Shown piece by piece: positions 27,294 through 34,799 of a DNA stretch of 63,661 nt (the first letter of the stretch is position 1; the number at the start of each line of letters is the position of its first letter). The notes under the pieces were generated by a model. The model made no database searches. It was not told where the DNA came from and saw only the letters and a list, made by a program, of their open reading frames with translations. The stretch comes from Micromonospora rosaria (lineage in GTDB: Bacteria > Actinomycetota > Actinomycetes > Mycobacteriales > Micromonosporaceae), in NCBI RefSeq assembly GCF_001567585.1, contig NZ_LRQV01000023.1, positions 1-63,661 of the forward strand. Direction: 5' to 3'. Both the position numbers and the translations under genes were made by a program.

Positions 27294-27357
27294 GCGGCCA
27301 GCGTAGCCATCCCGGACCGCCCCGGCCGGACGCATTCACGGCGGCTATCCTGTCCGT

Positions 27358-27480
27358 AGGTCACGAGCGCCAGCGTCAAGCCCCGGCTTGCTGGCCGGCA
27401 ACCCTCGTCGAGGTTCGCGGTGGGGTGCCCCGGGTGATGACCGGGCCCGACCGCAGCCGCGTGCCGGGCAAGCGCGGACC
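27358..27480 (+). ncRNA. SAM-IV riboswitch
   Basis: The sequence GCCAGCGTCAAGCCCCGGCT, followed by TGCTGGCCGGCAACCCTC, then GCGGTGGGGTGCCCCGGGTG and ATGACC, reproduces the SAM-IV class of actinomycetes nearly base for base. GGTCA at 27359 pairs with TGACC at 27437-27442 to close P1, and GGCAAGCGCGG at 27466-27476 provides the downstream helix or pseudoknot part. The class binds S-adenosylmethionine. It lies on the same strand as, and ahead of, the PLP enzyme gene. Confidence 0.9.
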
Positions 27481-27507
27481 CCGTTCCCGGCGTGCAGCCC
27501 GGGGTCC
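27476..27507 (+). promoter_or_regulatory. hairpin after SAM-IV, likely expression platform
   Basis: GGACCCCG (27476-27483) pairs with CGGGGTCC (27500-27507) with a 16-base loop. It lies between the aptamer and the ribosome binding site GGAG (27517-27520). It could act as terminator or compete with the aptamer 3' helix; no T-run follows. Confidence 0.5.
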
Positions 27508-27526
27508 CCGGACCCTGGAGTTCACC

Positions 27527-28942
27527 GTGCCCGTCGTCCACGCGTCCACCGCCCCGACCGCCTGCACGGCACCCGCCGTCCCCGCGGCCCCCGGCTTCCC
27601 CACGGCAGCCGCCGCCCGCCCGGCACCCGTCGTCCCCACGGCACCGAGCGCGCCCGGTGGGCCGCTGGACGTGCTGGGCGTACCCGGTCAGATCAACCTC
27701 GACTACGCGGCCAGCGCGCCGTGCGTACGGGCCGCGGCCGACGCGGTGAGCGCGCTGCTGCCCTGGTACGCGAGCGTGCACCGGGGCGCGGGGGCGCTCT
27801 CCCGACGCTGCACCCTCGCCTACGAGCAGGCCCGGCAGACCGTGGCCGACTTCGTCGGCGCCCGCGCCGACGACCACGTGGTCTTCACCCGCAACACCAC
27901 CGACGCGCTCAACCTGCTGGCGCGGGCGGTGCCCGCCGGTACCACGGTGGTGACCTTCGCCGGTGAGCACCACGCCAACCTGCTGCCCTGGCCGGTCGGG
28001 ACGGTCCGGCTCCCGGTGCCCAGCGGCCCGGCCCAGGCGGTCCGCGCGCTGGACGCCGCACTGACCGAGCTGCGCCGATCGACGACCCCCCGCCCCACGG
28101 CCGGTCCGGCGGCGGTGGGCCGGGAGACGGTGGGCCCGAAGGCAGCGGCGGAGGGCCCGGCGGCCGGGCGGCCGGTGCTGGTCGCGGTGACCGGGGCGAG
28201 CAACGTGACCGGGGAGGTCTGGCCGGTGGCCGAACTGGCCCGGGTGGCCCGCCGGCACGGGGCCCGGATCGTGGTCGACGCCGCCCAGCTCGCCCCGCAC
28301 GCGCCGGTGGACCTCGCCGCGCTCGACGTCGACTACCTGGCCCTGTCCGGACACAAGCTGTACGCGCCGTTCGGCACGGGGGTGCTCGTCGGCCGGGCGG
28401 ACTGGCTGGACGCCGCCCCGCCGTACCTGGCCGGGGGCGGGGCGACCGAGCACGTCGGAGCGGCCACCCACGACGTGCGGTGGACCACCGGGCCGGCCCG
28501 GCACGAGGCCGGTACCCCCAATCTGCTCGGCGCGGTGGCCCTGGCCGCGGTCTGCGCCGCGTTCGACGCCGCCGACCGGGGCGCGCTGCACGACCGGGAA
28601 CAGGCCCTGCTGGCCCGGCTGCGGTCCGGGCTCGCCGCCCTGCCGCACGTGGTGGAGCTGCACACGTTCGGTCCGGACGTGCCCCGCGTCGGGATCGTCT
28701 CCTTCGTGGTCGCCGGCCGGGACTCCGCCAGCGTCGCCGCCGACCTGGCCCGGGACCACGCCATCGGGGTACGGGACGGGTTGTTCTGCGCCCATCCGCT
28801 GGCCCGGCGGCTGCTCGCCGAGGCGGCGGCCCGCAGCGGCCGGCGCGACCTGCCGCCGACGGCGGTCCGCGCCAGCCTCGGCCTGGGCAGCACCCCGGAG
28901 CAGGTCGACCGGCTGCTCGCCGCCCTGGCCACGCTGGCCTGA
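27527..28942 (+). CDS. class V aminotransferase / cysteine-desulfurase-like enzyme
   Basis: The 471-residue PLP enzyme contains NLDYAASAPCVRAAADAV, FTRNTTDALNLLARA, VVDAAQLAPH (aspartate contacting the cofactor) and ALSGHKLYAPFGTGVLVG with the PLP lysine K277. It looks like the NifS/SufS branch, but no clear catalytic Cys loop of the desulfurases is visible. About 50 residues of Ala/Pro-rich sequence precede the fold. GTG 27527 is chosen since earlier starts lie inside the riboswitch and GGAG stands seven bases before it. SAM control points to methionine or sulfur metabolism. Confidence 0.88.
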   Translation: MPVVHASTAPTACTAPAVPAAPGFPTAAAARPAPVVPTAPSAPGGPLDVLGVPGQINLDYAASAPCVRAAADAVSALLPWYASVHRGAGALSRRCTLAYEQARQTVADFVGARADDHVVFTRNTTDALNLLARAVPAGTTVVTFAGEHHANLLPWPVGTVRLPVPSGPAQAVRALDAALTELRRSTTPRPTAGPAAVGRETVGPKAAAEGPAAGRPVLVAVTGASNVTGEVWPVAELARVARRHGARIVVDAAQLAPHAPVDLAALDVDYLALSGHKLYAPFGTGVLVGRADWLDAAPPYLAGGGATEHVGAATHDVRWTTGPARHEAGTPNLLGAVALAAVCAAFDAADRGALHDREQALLARLRSGLAALPHVVELHTFGPDVPRVGIVSFVVAGRDSASVAADLARDHAIGVRDGLFCAHPLARRLLAEAAARSGRRDLPPTAVRASLGLGSTPEQVDRLLAALATLA

Positions 28943-28944
28943 GG

Positions 28945-29060
28945 CACCCCACCGCACTGCCGCCCGCCGGCCCCGGCCGGCCACCCCACCACCGCGCTGC
29001 CGCCCGCCGGGACCCGGCCCGCCACCACTGCGCCGCCCCGGCGGGCCGGCCACCCGGAGC
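28945..29060. repeat. imperfect tandem repeat in an intergenic region
   Basis: Units of about 38-42 bases containing CTGCCGCCCGCCGG recur twice with a partial third, between the PLP enzyme and the FUSC gene. Slippage in G+C-rich DNA is the simplest reading. Confidence 0.5.
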
Positions 29061-29088
29061 GGTCGCGGCTCCGCTGGTGACGCCGGGT

Positions 29089-30291
29089 TCAGCCCAGCGG
29101 CGGGGTGGCGGGGGGCTTCGGGGTCTGCGCGGGCCCCTCGGCCGGGGTGTGGGCCGGCTCGGAGTCCCCGAACGCCTCCCGGATGAGCCGGTTCGCCTCC
29201 TCCTGCTCGATGCCGGAGGCGACCATCAGGTCGCTGGCGGTGGTCCGGACCTGGGCGACGACCACGCTGCCGGAGAAGCCGACCCCCTCGGCGTACGCCC
29301 GGCCGGCCTCGCTGACCGCGCGCAGCGCGCGTTCCCGGGCCTGCTGCGGCTCCTCCCCCACCGCGAACTCGTGCCGCAGCAGGCGGACCGACTCGGCGAG
29401 GTGCGCGACCGCGTCCGGCATCGGCTCGGGGATCGGCTCCTCGTCCTCGATCAGGGTCACCGACCGTCGGATCAGCGTGCCGCTGTTGCGCATCGCCCGC
29501 TCGATCGGGTCGGCGGCCTCGGCGTAGTGGGTCAGCTCGCTGCGCCGGTGCCAGCGGGCCGGCGAGATGGTGATGGTCTCCTTGGCCCCCTCGATCGCCT
29601 CGACGAAGTCGGTCAGCTCCGCCTTGTTGTCCCGGAGCCGTTCCAGGGCTTTCTGGGCGACGTCCCGGTCCCGGTCGCGCAGCGCGTCGGCGGTCCGGTC
29701 AAGCTGCTCGGCGAGCAGGTCGAGCGCCGGCCGGGCGGCCCGGTTGATCACCCGGAGGGGGTTGAGCGGGAGCAGCACCGCGGTCACCACGAGCGCGATG
29801 CCGCCGCCGACGAGCGCGTCGATGAACCTGGGCAGCTCCAGGTTCTTCACCGACGGGCTGAGCGTGACGATCAGCACCGCCGTCGCGGCGGCCTGGATGA
29901 CCACCGCCACCGAGCCACCGAAGAAGATGGTCACCACGATGGACAGGGTGACGATCAGGCCGAGCTGCCAGGGCCCGGTGCCGAGCAGGTAGACCAGCAG
30001 GTCACCGACGGCCACCCCGACCCCCACCCCGAGGATCAGCTCCACGGTACGGCGGAACCGCTGCCCGACCGAGGCGGCCAGGGTGCCGACCGCCGAGATG
30101 GGCGCGAAGACCGGCTCCGGGTTGCCCAGGAACTCGTGTGCGACCAGCCAGGAGAGCGCGGCGGCCAGGCCGGCCTGGAGAGCGAGGGTCGCGGTGGCGC
30201 GCAGCCGGTGCCAGCGGTCGCGCAGGGTGGCCCGCCCGTGGTGTTTCAGTTGCGCCATCGCCTCGGCGATCCGCGCCCCGTCCACGTCCAC
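29089..30291 (-). CDS. FUSC-family membrane protein
   Basis: The 400-residue protein has an N-terminal set of about six membrane segments (LQAGLAAALSWLVAHEF, then GNPEPVFAPISAVGTLAASVGQRF typical of FUSC/ArAE proteins) and a soluble helical C-terminal half of about 200 residues. Family members export aromatic acids or act in envelope stress. GTG 30291 has GGGAGGG five bases upstream; the frame continues upstream to 30708 as Arg/Pro-rich text without coding character. Confidence 0.87.
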   Translation of the reverse strand: MDVDGARIAEAMAQLKHHGRATLRDRWHRLRATATLALQAGLAAALSWLVAHEFLGNPEPVFAPISAVGTLAASVGQRFRRTVELILGVGVGVAVGDLLVYLLGTGPWQLGLIVTLSIVVTIFFGGSVAVVIQAAATAVLIVTLSPSVKNLELPRFIDALVGGGIALVVTAVLLPLNPLRVINRAARPALDLLAEQLDRTADALRDRDRDVAQKALERLRDNKAELTDFVEAIEGAKETITISPARWHRRSELTHYAEAADPIERAMRNSGTLIRRSVTLIEDEEPIPEPMPDAVAHLAESVRLLRHEFAVGEEPQQARERALRAVSEAGRAYAEGVGFSGSVVVAQVRTTASDLMVASGIEQEEANRLIREAFGDSEPAHTPAEGPAQTPKPPATPPLG

Positions 30292-30416
30292 CGCGCCCTC
30301 CCGCAGCGACGTACGCCGCAGCAACGGAGGTCGTCGGTCCCGGGCCACGGCGGGTACTACCCGCGCTGTCCGGGGTGAATCCTGTCCGGGTGGTCCGACC
30401 CGGCAGACTCGACCGG

Positions 30417-31079
30417 ATGGGTGACCTGATTGTGCGGTGGCGGGCGGCGGCGTGCGGGGCGGGTGCCGTCGACACCGCCGGGCTGGCCGACGCCGGGCAG
30501 CGGCTGCTGGACCGCTGGCGGGAGCCGCACCGGCACTACCACACCGTCGCGCACCTGACCGCCGTGCTCGACGTCGTGGACCGGTACGCCGACCAGGCGA
30601 CGCGACCCGACCTGGTCCGGCTCGCCGCCTGGGGCCACGACGCGGTGTACGACCCCCGGGCGGCCGGGGACGCCAACGAGCGGGCCAGCGCCGACCTGAC
30701 CGCCGCACTGCTCACCGGGGTCGGGCTGCCGGCCGCCGTCGCCGCCGAGGTGCACCGGCTGGTCCTGCTCACCGCCGGGCACGCGGTACGCCCCGGGGAC
30801 CCCGACGGCGCCCTGCTCTGCGACGCCGACCTGGCGATCCTGGCGGCGCCACCCCCGGCGTACGACCGGTACGCCGCCGCGGTCCGGCGGGAGTACGCCC
30901 ACGTCCCGGAGTCGGCCTTCCGGCAGGGCCGGGCCCGGGTGCTCGACGGTCTGCTGGCCCTCCCCGCCCTCTACCGGTTGCCGGAACCGGCCGACCGGTG
31001 GGAGCCCGCCGCCCGCGCCAACCTGACCCGGGAACTCGCCACCCTCACCGCTGCCCCGGCCCGACGGCGACCGGACTGA
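30417..31079 (+). CDS. HD-domain metal-dependent phosphohydrolase
   Basis: The 220-residue protein has HYHTVAHLTAVLDVVDRY and LAAWGHDAVYDPRA, the His/Asp metal pair of HD hydrolases, and the LLCDADLAILAAPPPAYDRYAAAVRREY line seen in predicted HD phosphohydrolases of actinomycetes. The substrate is not known. ATG 30417 starts MGDLIVRWRAA. Its 3' end overlaps the end of the convergent DUF4031 gene by 35 bases. Confidence 0.87.
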   Translation: MGDLIVRWRAAACGAGAVDTAGLADAGQRLLDRWREPHRHYHTVAHLTAVLDVVDRYADQATRPDLVRLAAWGHDAVYDPRAAGDANERASADLTAALLTGVGLPAAVAAEVHRLVLLTAGHAVRPGDPDGALLCDADLAILAAPPPAYDRYAAAVRREYAHVPESAFRQGRARVLDGLLALPALYRLPEPADRWEPAARANLTRELATLTAAPARRRPD

Positions 31080-31431
31080 CCGCCGCCGGGTGCACCGAAC
31101 CGACCGGCTGAACTGACCCGCCCGGGTGGATCGAGGCGGTCGGATCAACCGGGGCGGGCGGGCGGCGCGGGGCCACCAGGTGCTTCGGGCGGCGCAGCCC
31201 GGCGGCACGGAGCAGCCGGACCAGTTCCCGGCTGGGCACCACCCGGGCGCCGAGCCAGACCGCCACCGCGAAGCGCTCGGCCGGGATGTCGTAGTGGTCG
31301 CGGTCGAAGGCACGCCGGGGCGCGCCGAGCGCCTCGGCGAAGGCGTGCAGTTCGGCCGGGGAGACGTCGCTGATCAGATGCGACCAGAGCCGGCCACGCC
31401 AGGGCCAGGCCGGGCGGTCGAGGTAGAGCAT
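31045..31431 (-). CDS. DUF4031 protein
   Basis: The 128-residue protein opens MLYLDRPAWPWRGRLWSHL and has ISDVSPAELHAFAEALG and DRDHYDIPAERF, the marks of the DUF4031 family. Function is not known. The last 45 residues are Pro/Val-rich and repetitive, beyond the family core. ATG 31431 is preferred; ATG 31440 adds three residues. The gene is divergent from the FAD oxidase gene, whose start is 36 bases away. Confidence 0.8.
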   Translation of the reverse strand: MLYLDRPAWPWRGRLWSHLISDVSPAELHAFAEALGAPRRAFDRDHYDIPAERFAVAVWLGARVVPSRELVRLLRAAGLRRPKHLVAPRRPPAPVDPTASIHPGGSVQPVGSVHPAAVSPVAVGPGQR

Positions 31432-31466
31432 GGCGGCCAATCTAGGCGACGGCTAGCCTTCCCCGC

Positions 31467-32867
31467 ATGGCCGCAACCCCGCTCCTGGACGAGCTGCGCG
31501 CCGCCCTCGGTGAGAGCGCCGTGCTGACCGACCCGGACCTGCTCCGGATGCACCAGCGGGACGAGGCGGATCTCTGCGCCGCCGGGACGCCCCTGGTGGT
31601 GGTCCGCCCCCGGGACACCGGGGAGGTGGTGGCGACGGTCCGGGCCGCCGCCCGGCACGGCGTACCGGTGGTGCCGCAGGGCGCGCGGACCGGGCTGGCC
31701 GGCGCGGCCAACGCCGTCGACGGGGCGCTGGTGCTGAGCACCGTCGCCATGACCGAGATCCGCGAGATCGACCCGGTGGCCCGGATCGCCGTGGTGCAGC
31801 CCGGCGTGGTCAACGCCACGCTGGCCGGGGCGGTGGCGGAACAGGGGCTCTACTACCCGCCCGACCCCGGCTCCTGGGAGTCGTCCACGATCGGCGGCAA
31901 CGTGGCCACCAACGCCGGCGGGATGTGCTGCGTCAAGTACGGCGTGACCAGCGAGTACGTCCTCGGCCTGGAGGTGGTGCTCGGCTCCGGGGAGGTGCTG
32001 CGCACCGGCCGGCGGACCGCCAAAGGCGTCGCCGGGTACGACCTGACCCGGCTCTTCGTCGGCTCGGAGGGGACCCTCGGGGTGATCACCGAGGTGACCG
32101 TGGCGCTGCGTCCCGCCCCGGAGGAGTCGTTGACCCTGGTCGCGGTCTTCGGGTCGACCACGGCGGCGGGTACGGCGGTGGCGCGGATCGCCGCCCAGGG
32201 GCTCACCCCGAGCCTGCTGGAGCTGCTCGACCGGACCCACCTGCGGGCCATCGAGGCGTACCGGCCGATGGGGCTGCGTACCGACGCCGAGGCGTTGCTG
32301 CTGGCCGCCGCCGACACCGGCCCCCGGGCCGCCGACGACCTGGCCCGGCTGGCCGGGCTCTGCACCGCCGCCGGAGCCGACGAGGTGTACACGGCCACCG
32401 ACGCGGTCGAGGCGGCGGCCCTGCTCCAGGCCCGGCGGCTGGCGTACCCGGCGATGGAGCAGCTCGCCGCCCGGACGTACCCGGACGGCAGCGGCGGCCT
32501 GATCCTCGACGACGTGGCGGTCCCGCGCGGGGCGCTGGCGCGGATGCTGGACGGGGTGGCCCGGATCGCCGTCGAGTGCGACGTGCCGATCGGGGTGGTG
32601 GGGCACGCCGGGGACGGCAACCTGCACCCGATCATGGTGGTGGACCGGGCCGACCCGGCGAGCGTGGCACGCGGGCGGCGGGCCTTCGACGAGATCATGC
32701 GGCTGGGGCTGGCGCTGGGCGGCACCTGCACCGGCGAGCACGGGGTCGGCCTGCTCAAGCGGGAGTGGCTGGCCCGGGAGATCGGCCCGGTCGGGGTCCG
32801 GGTGCACCAGGCGATCAAGTCCGCCCTGGACCCGGCGAACCTGCTCAACCCCGGCAAGGTCCTCTGA
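31467..32867 (+). CDS. FAD-linked oxidase, glycolate oxidase GlcD-like
   Basis: The 466-residue flavoprotein has the PCMH-type FAD fold (PQGARTGLAGAANAVDG, GGNVATNAGGMCCVKYGVTS) and the C-terminal FAD_oxidase_C part ending GHAGDGNLHPIM, TGEHGVGLLK and DPANLLNPGKVL. The pattern is that of GlcD and D-lactate dehydrogenases, which oxidise 2-hydroxyacids. GlcE and GlcF subunits are not adjacent, so it is probably a stand-alone hydroxyacid dehydrogenase. Confidence 0.9.
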   Translation: MAATPLLDELRAALGESAVLTDPDLLRMHQRDEADLCAAGTPLVVVRPRDTGEVVATVRAAARHGVPVVPQGARTGLAGAANAVDGALVLSTVAMTEIREIDPVARIAVVQPGVVNATLAGAVAEQGLYYPPDPGSWESSTIGGNVATNAGGMCCVKYGVTSEYVLGLEVVLGSGEVLRTGRRTAKGVAGYDLTRLFVGSEGTLGVITEVTVALRPAPEESLTLVAVFGSTTAAGTAVARIAAQGLTPSLLELLDRTHLRAIEAYRPMGLRTDAEALLLAAADTGPRAADDLARLAGLCTAAGADEVYTATDAVEAAALLQARRLAYPAMEQLAARTYPDGSGGLILDDVAVPRGALARMLDGVARIAVECDVPIGVVGHAGDGNLHPIMVVDRADPASVARGRRAFDEIMRLGLALGGTCTGEHGVGLLKREWLAREIGPVGVRVHQAIKSALDPANLLNPGKVL

Positions 32868-32904
32868 CCGGAGCGCGCCGGTCGCGTGGCGCGGGGGCCG
32901 GCGG

Positions 32905-34737
32905 TCAGCGGGACGGGGAGGGGATTCCGGCGTGGTCCCCGTCGCCGCCCCGGTCGGCGGCGAAGCCCCGCACGTCCGGTGCGCCGAGCCGGGCCGCGTC
33001 GGCGGTGGCGTCGTCCGGCATCGTCTGCGACTGCCGCTCCGCCTCCACCCGGGCCCGGTAGTGGGCCACCTCGCGGGCCCGGGTCGCCGCGTCCCAGCCC
33101 AGCACCGCACCCATCAGCTCGGCGGCGTGCTCGGCCGACTCCAGGCCGCGGTGCGTGGTCTCGAAGGAGATCCGGGTACGCCGGGTCAGCACGTCCTCCA
33201 GGTGCAGCGCCCCCTCGGCGCGGGCCGCGTACGTCACCTCGGCGGCGAGGTACTCCGGGGCGCCGGCCAGCGGGGAGGCCAGCAGCGGATCGGCCTCCAC
33301 CAGGGCGAGCAGTTCCAGGGTGAGGGTGCCGTACCGCTCCAGCAGGTGCTCCAGCACCCCGACCGGTACGCCGTGCCGGCGGGCCAGGTCGGCCCGGTCC
33401 CGCCACATCGCCGCGTACCCGTCCGCGCCGAGCAGCGGCAGGTCGGCGGTGCGCGACGGGCGTACCCCGCCGAGGCGGCGGGCGGCCCGGTCCACCACGT
33501 CGGCGGCCATCACCCGGTACGTCGTGTACTTGCCCCCGGCGACCAGCAGCAGCCCGAGCATCGGCTCGAAGACGGCGTGCTCGCGGGACAGTTTGGAGGT
33601 GGAGTCCGCCTCGCCGGCCAGCAACGGCCGCAGCCCGGCGTAGACGCCCTCGATGTCGTCCGTGGTCAGCGGCCGTTCCAGCACCGTGTTGACCTGCTCC
33701 AGCAGGTACGCGATGTCCCGGGCGGAGGCGGCCGGGTGGGACCGGTCCAGCCGCCAGTCGGTGTCGGTGGTGCCGATGATCCAGTGCCCGCCCCACGGGA
33801 TGACGAAGAGCACCGAGGTCGGCGTGCGCAGGATCAGCCCCGCCTCGCCGGTGATCGCCGAGCGGGGCACCACCAGGTGCACCCCCTTCGACGCCCGTAC
33901 CCGGATACCGGGGCGCAGCCCCACGTCGTTGAGCATCCGCGACATGTCGTCGCTCCACACGCCGGTGGCGGCGATGACGGTCCGGGCACGTACCTCGAAC
34001 TCGGCCTCGGGTGAGCCGGCCGGCGCCTCCAGGTCGCGGACCCGGACCCCGGTGACCTCCCGGGCCTGCCGGATCAGCCCGACCGCGCGGGCGCTGGTGA
34101 CCACGGTGGCGCCCATGCTGGCCGCCGTCCGGGCCAGGGTCACCACCAGCCGGGCGTCGTCGACCTGCCCGTCGTGGTACCGGATCGCGCCGGCCAGCAC
34201 GTCGGCCCGGAGGCTGGGGAAGACCCGTCGCGCCCCCTCCCGGGTCAGGTGCCGGTGCAGCGGCATCCCCCGGCCGCCGCCGAAGAGCCCGGCGAAGGCG
34301 TCGTACGCCGCCACGCCGACACCGTAGTAGGCCCGCCGCCAGGCGCGGGCGGGCAGGCTGCGCGGACCCTGCCCGGCGGGGAGCGGGACCAGGATCGGCA
34401 CCGGGCGGACCAGGTGCGGCGCGAGCCGGGTGGCGAGCAGTCCGCGCTCGGTCAGCGCCTCGTGCACCAGGTGGAACTCCAACTGTTCCAGGTAGCGCAG
34501 GCCGCCGTGGATCAGTTTGCTGGACCGGCTGGAGGTGCCGGCGGCGTGGTCCCGGGCCTCGACCAGGGCGACCTTCAGCCCCCGGGAGGCGGCGTCCAGC
34601 GCCGCGCCCGCCCCGGTGACGCCACCGCCGATGACCAGCACGTCGAAGCGCTCGGCCCGGAGGCGGCGCAGGTCGGCGGCGCGGCGCTGCGGGGAGAGTT
34701 GACCGGCGAGGGCGCGGGAGACATTGGGGTCACGCAC
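32905..34737 (-). CDS. glpD: glycerol-3-phosphate dehydrogenase
   Basis: The 610-residue flavoenzyme has the N-terminal FAD-binding site DVLVIGGGVTGAGAALDAA, TSSRSSKLIHGGLRYLEQLE, and the C-terminal GlpD domain (MLGLLLVAGGKYTTYRVMAA). It oxidises glycerol-3-phosphate to dihydroxyacetone phosphate at the membrane. GTG 34737 opens RDPNVSRALAGQLSPQRRA and is divergent from the subtilase start at 34800. No glpF or glpK lies next to it. The last 35 residues are an acidic, low-complexity tail. Confidence 0.94.
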   Translation of the reverse strand: MRDPNVSRALAGQLSPQRRAADLRRLRAERFDVLVIGGGVTGAGAALDAASRGLKVALVEARDHAAGTSSRSSKLIHGGLRYLEQLEFHLVHEALTERGLLATRLAPHLVRPVPILVPLPAGQGPRSLPARAWRRAYYGVGVAAYDAFAGLFGGGRGMPLHRHLTREGARRVFPSLRADVLAGAIRYHDGQVDDARLVVTLARTAASMGATVVTSARAVGLIRQAREVTGVRVRDLEAPAGSPEAEFEVRARTVIAATGVWSDDMSRMLNDVGLRPGIRVRASKGVHLVVPRSAITGEAGLILRTPTSVLFVIPWGGHWIIGTTDTDWRLDRSHPAASARDIAYLLEQVNTVLERPLTTDDIEGVYAGLRPLLAGEADSTSKLSREHAVFEPMLGLLLVAGGKYTTYRVMAADVVDRAARRLGGVRPSRTADLPLLGADGYAAMWRDRADLARRHGVPVGVLEHLLERYGTLTLELLALVEADPLLASPLAGAPEYLAAEVTYAARAEGALHLEDVLTRRTRISFETTHRGLESAEHAAELMGAVLGWDAATRAREVAHYRARVEAERQSQTMPDDATADAARLGAPDVRGFAADRGGDGDHAGIPSPSR

Positions 34738-34799
34738 CCGTCCACGGTAACGCTGTGGCCGGCCGGCGGCATGTGCCACCGGACCCGTACTGTCGGGGC

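Noticed and set aside
27425..27526. Early start codons for the PLP enzyme
   Set aside because: They lie inside the SAM-IV riboswitch and its following hairpin; GTG 27527 has the ribosome binding site.
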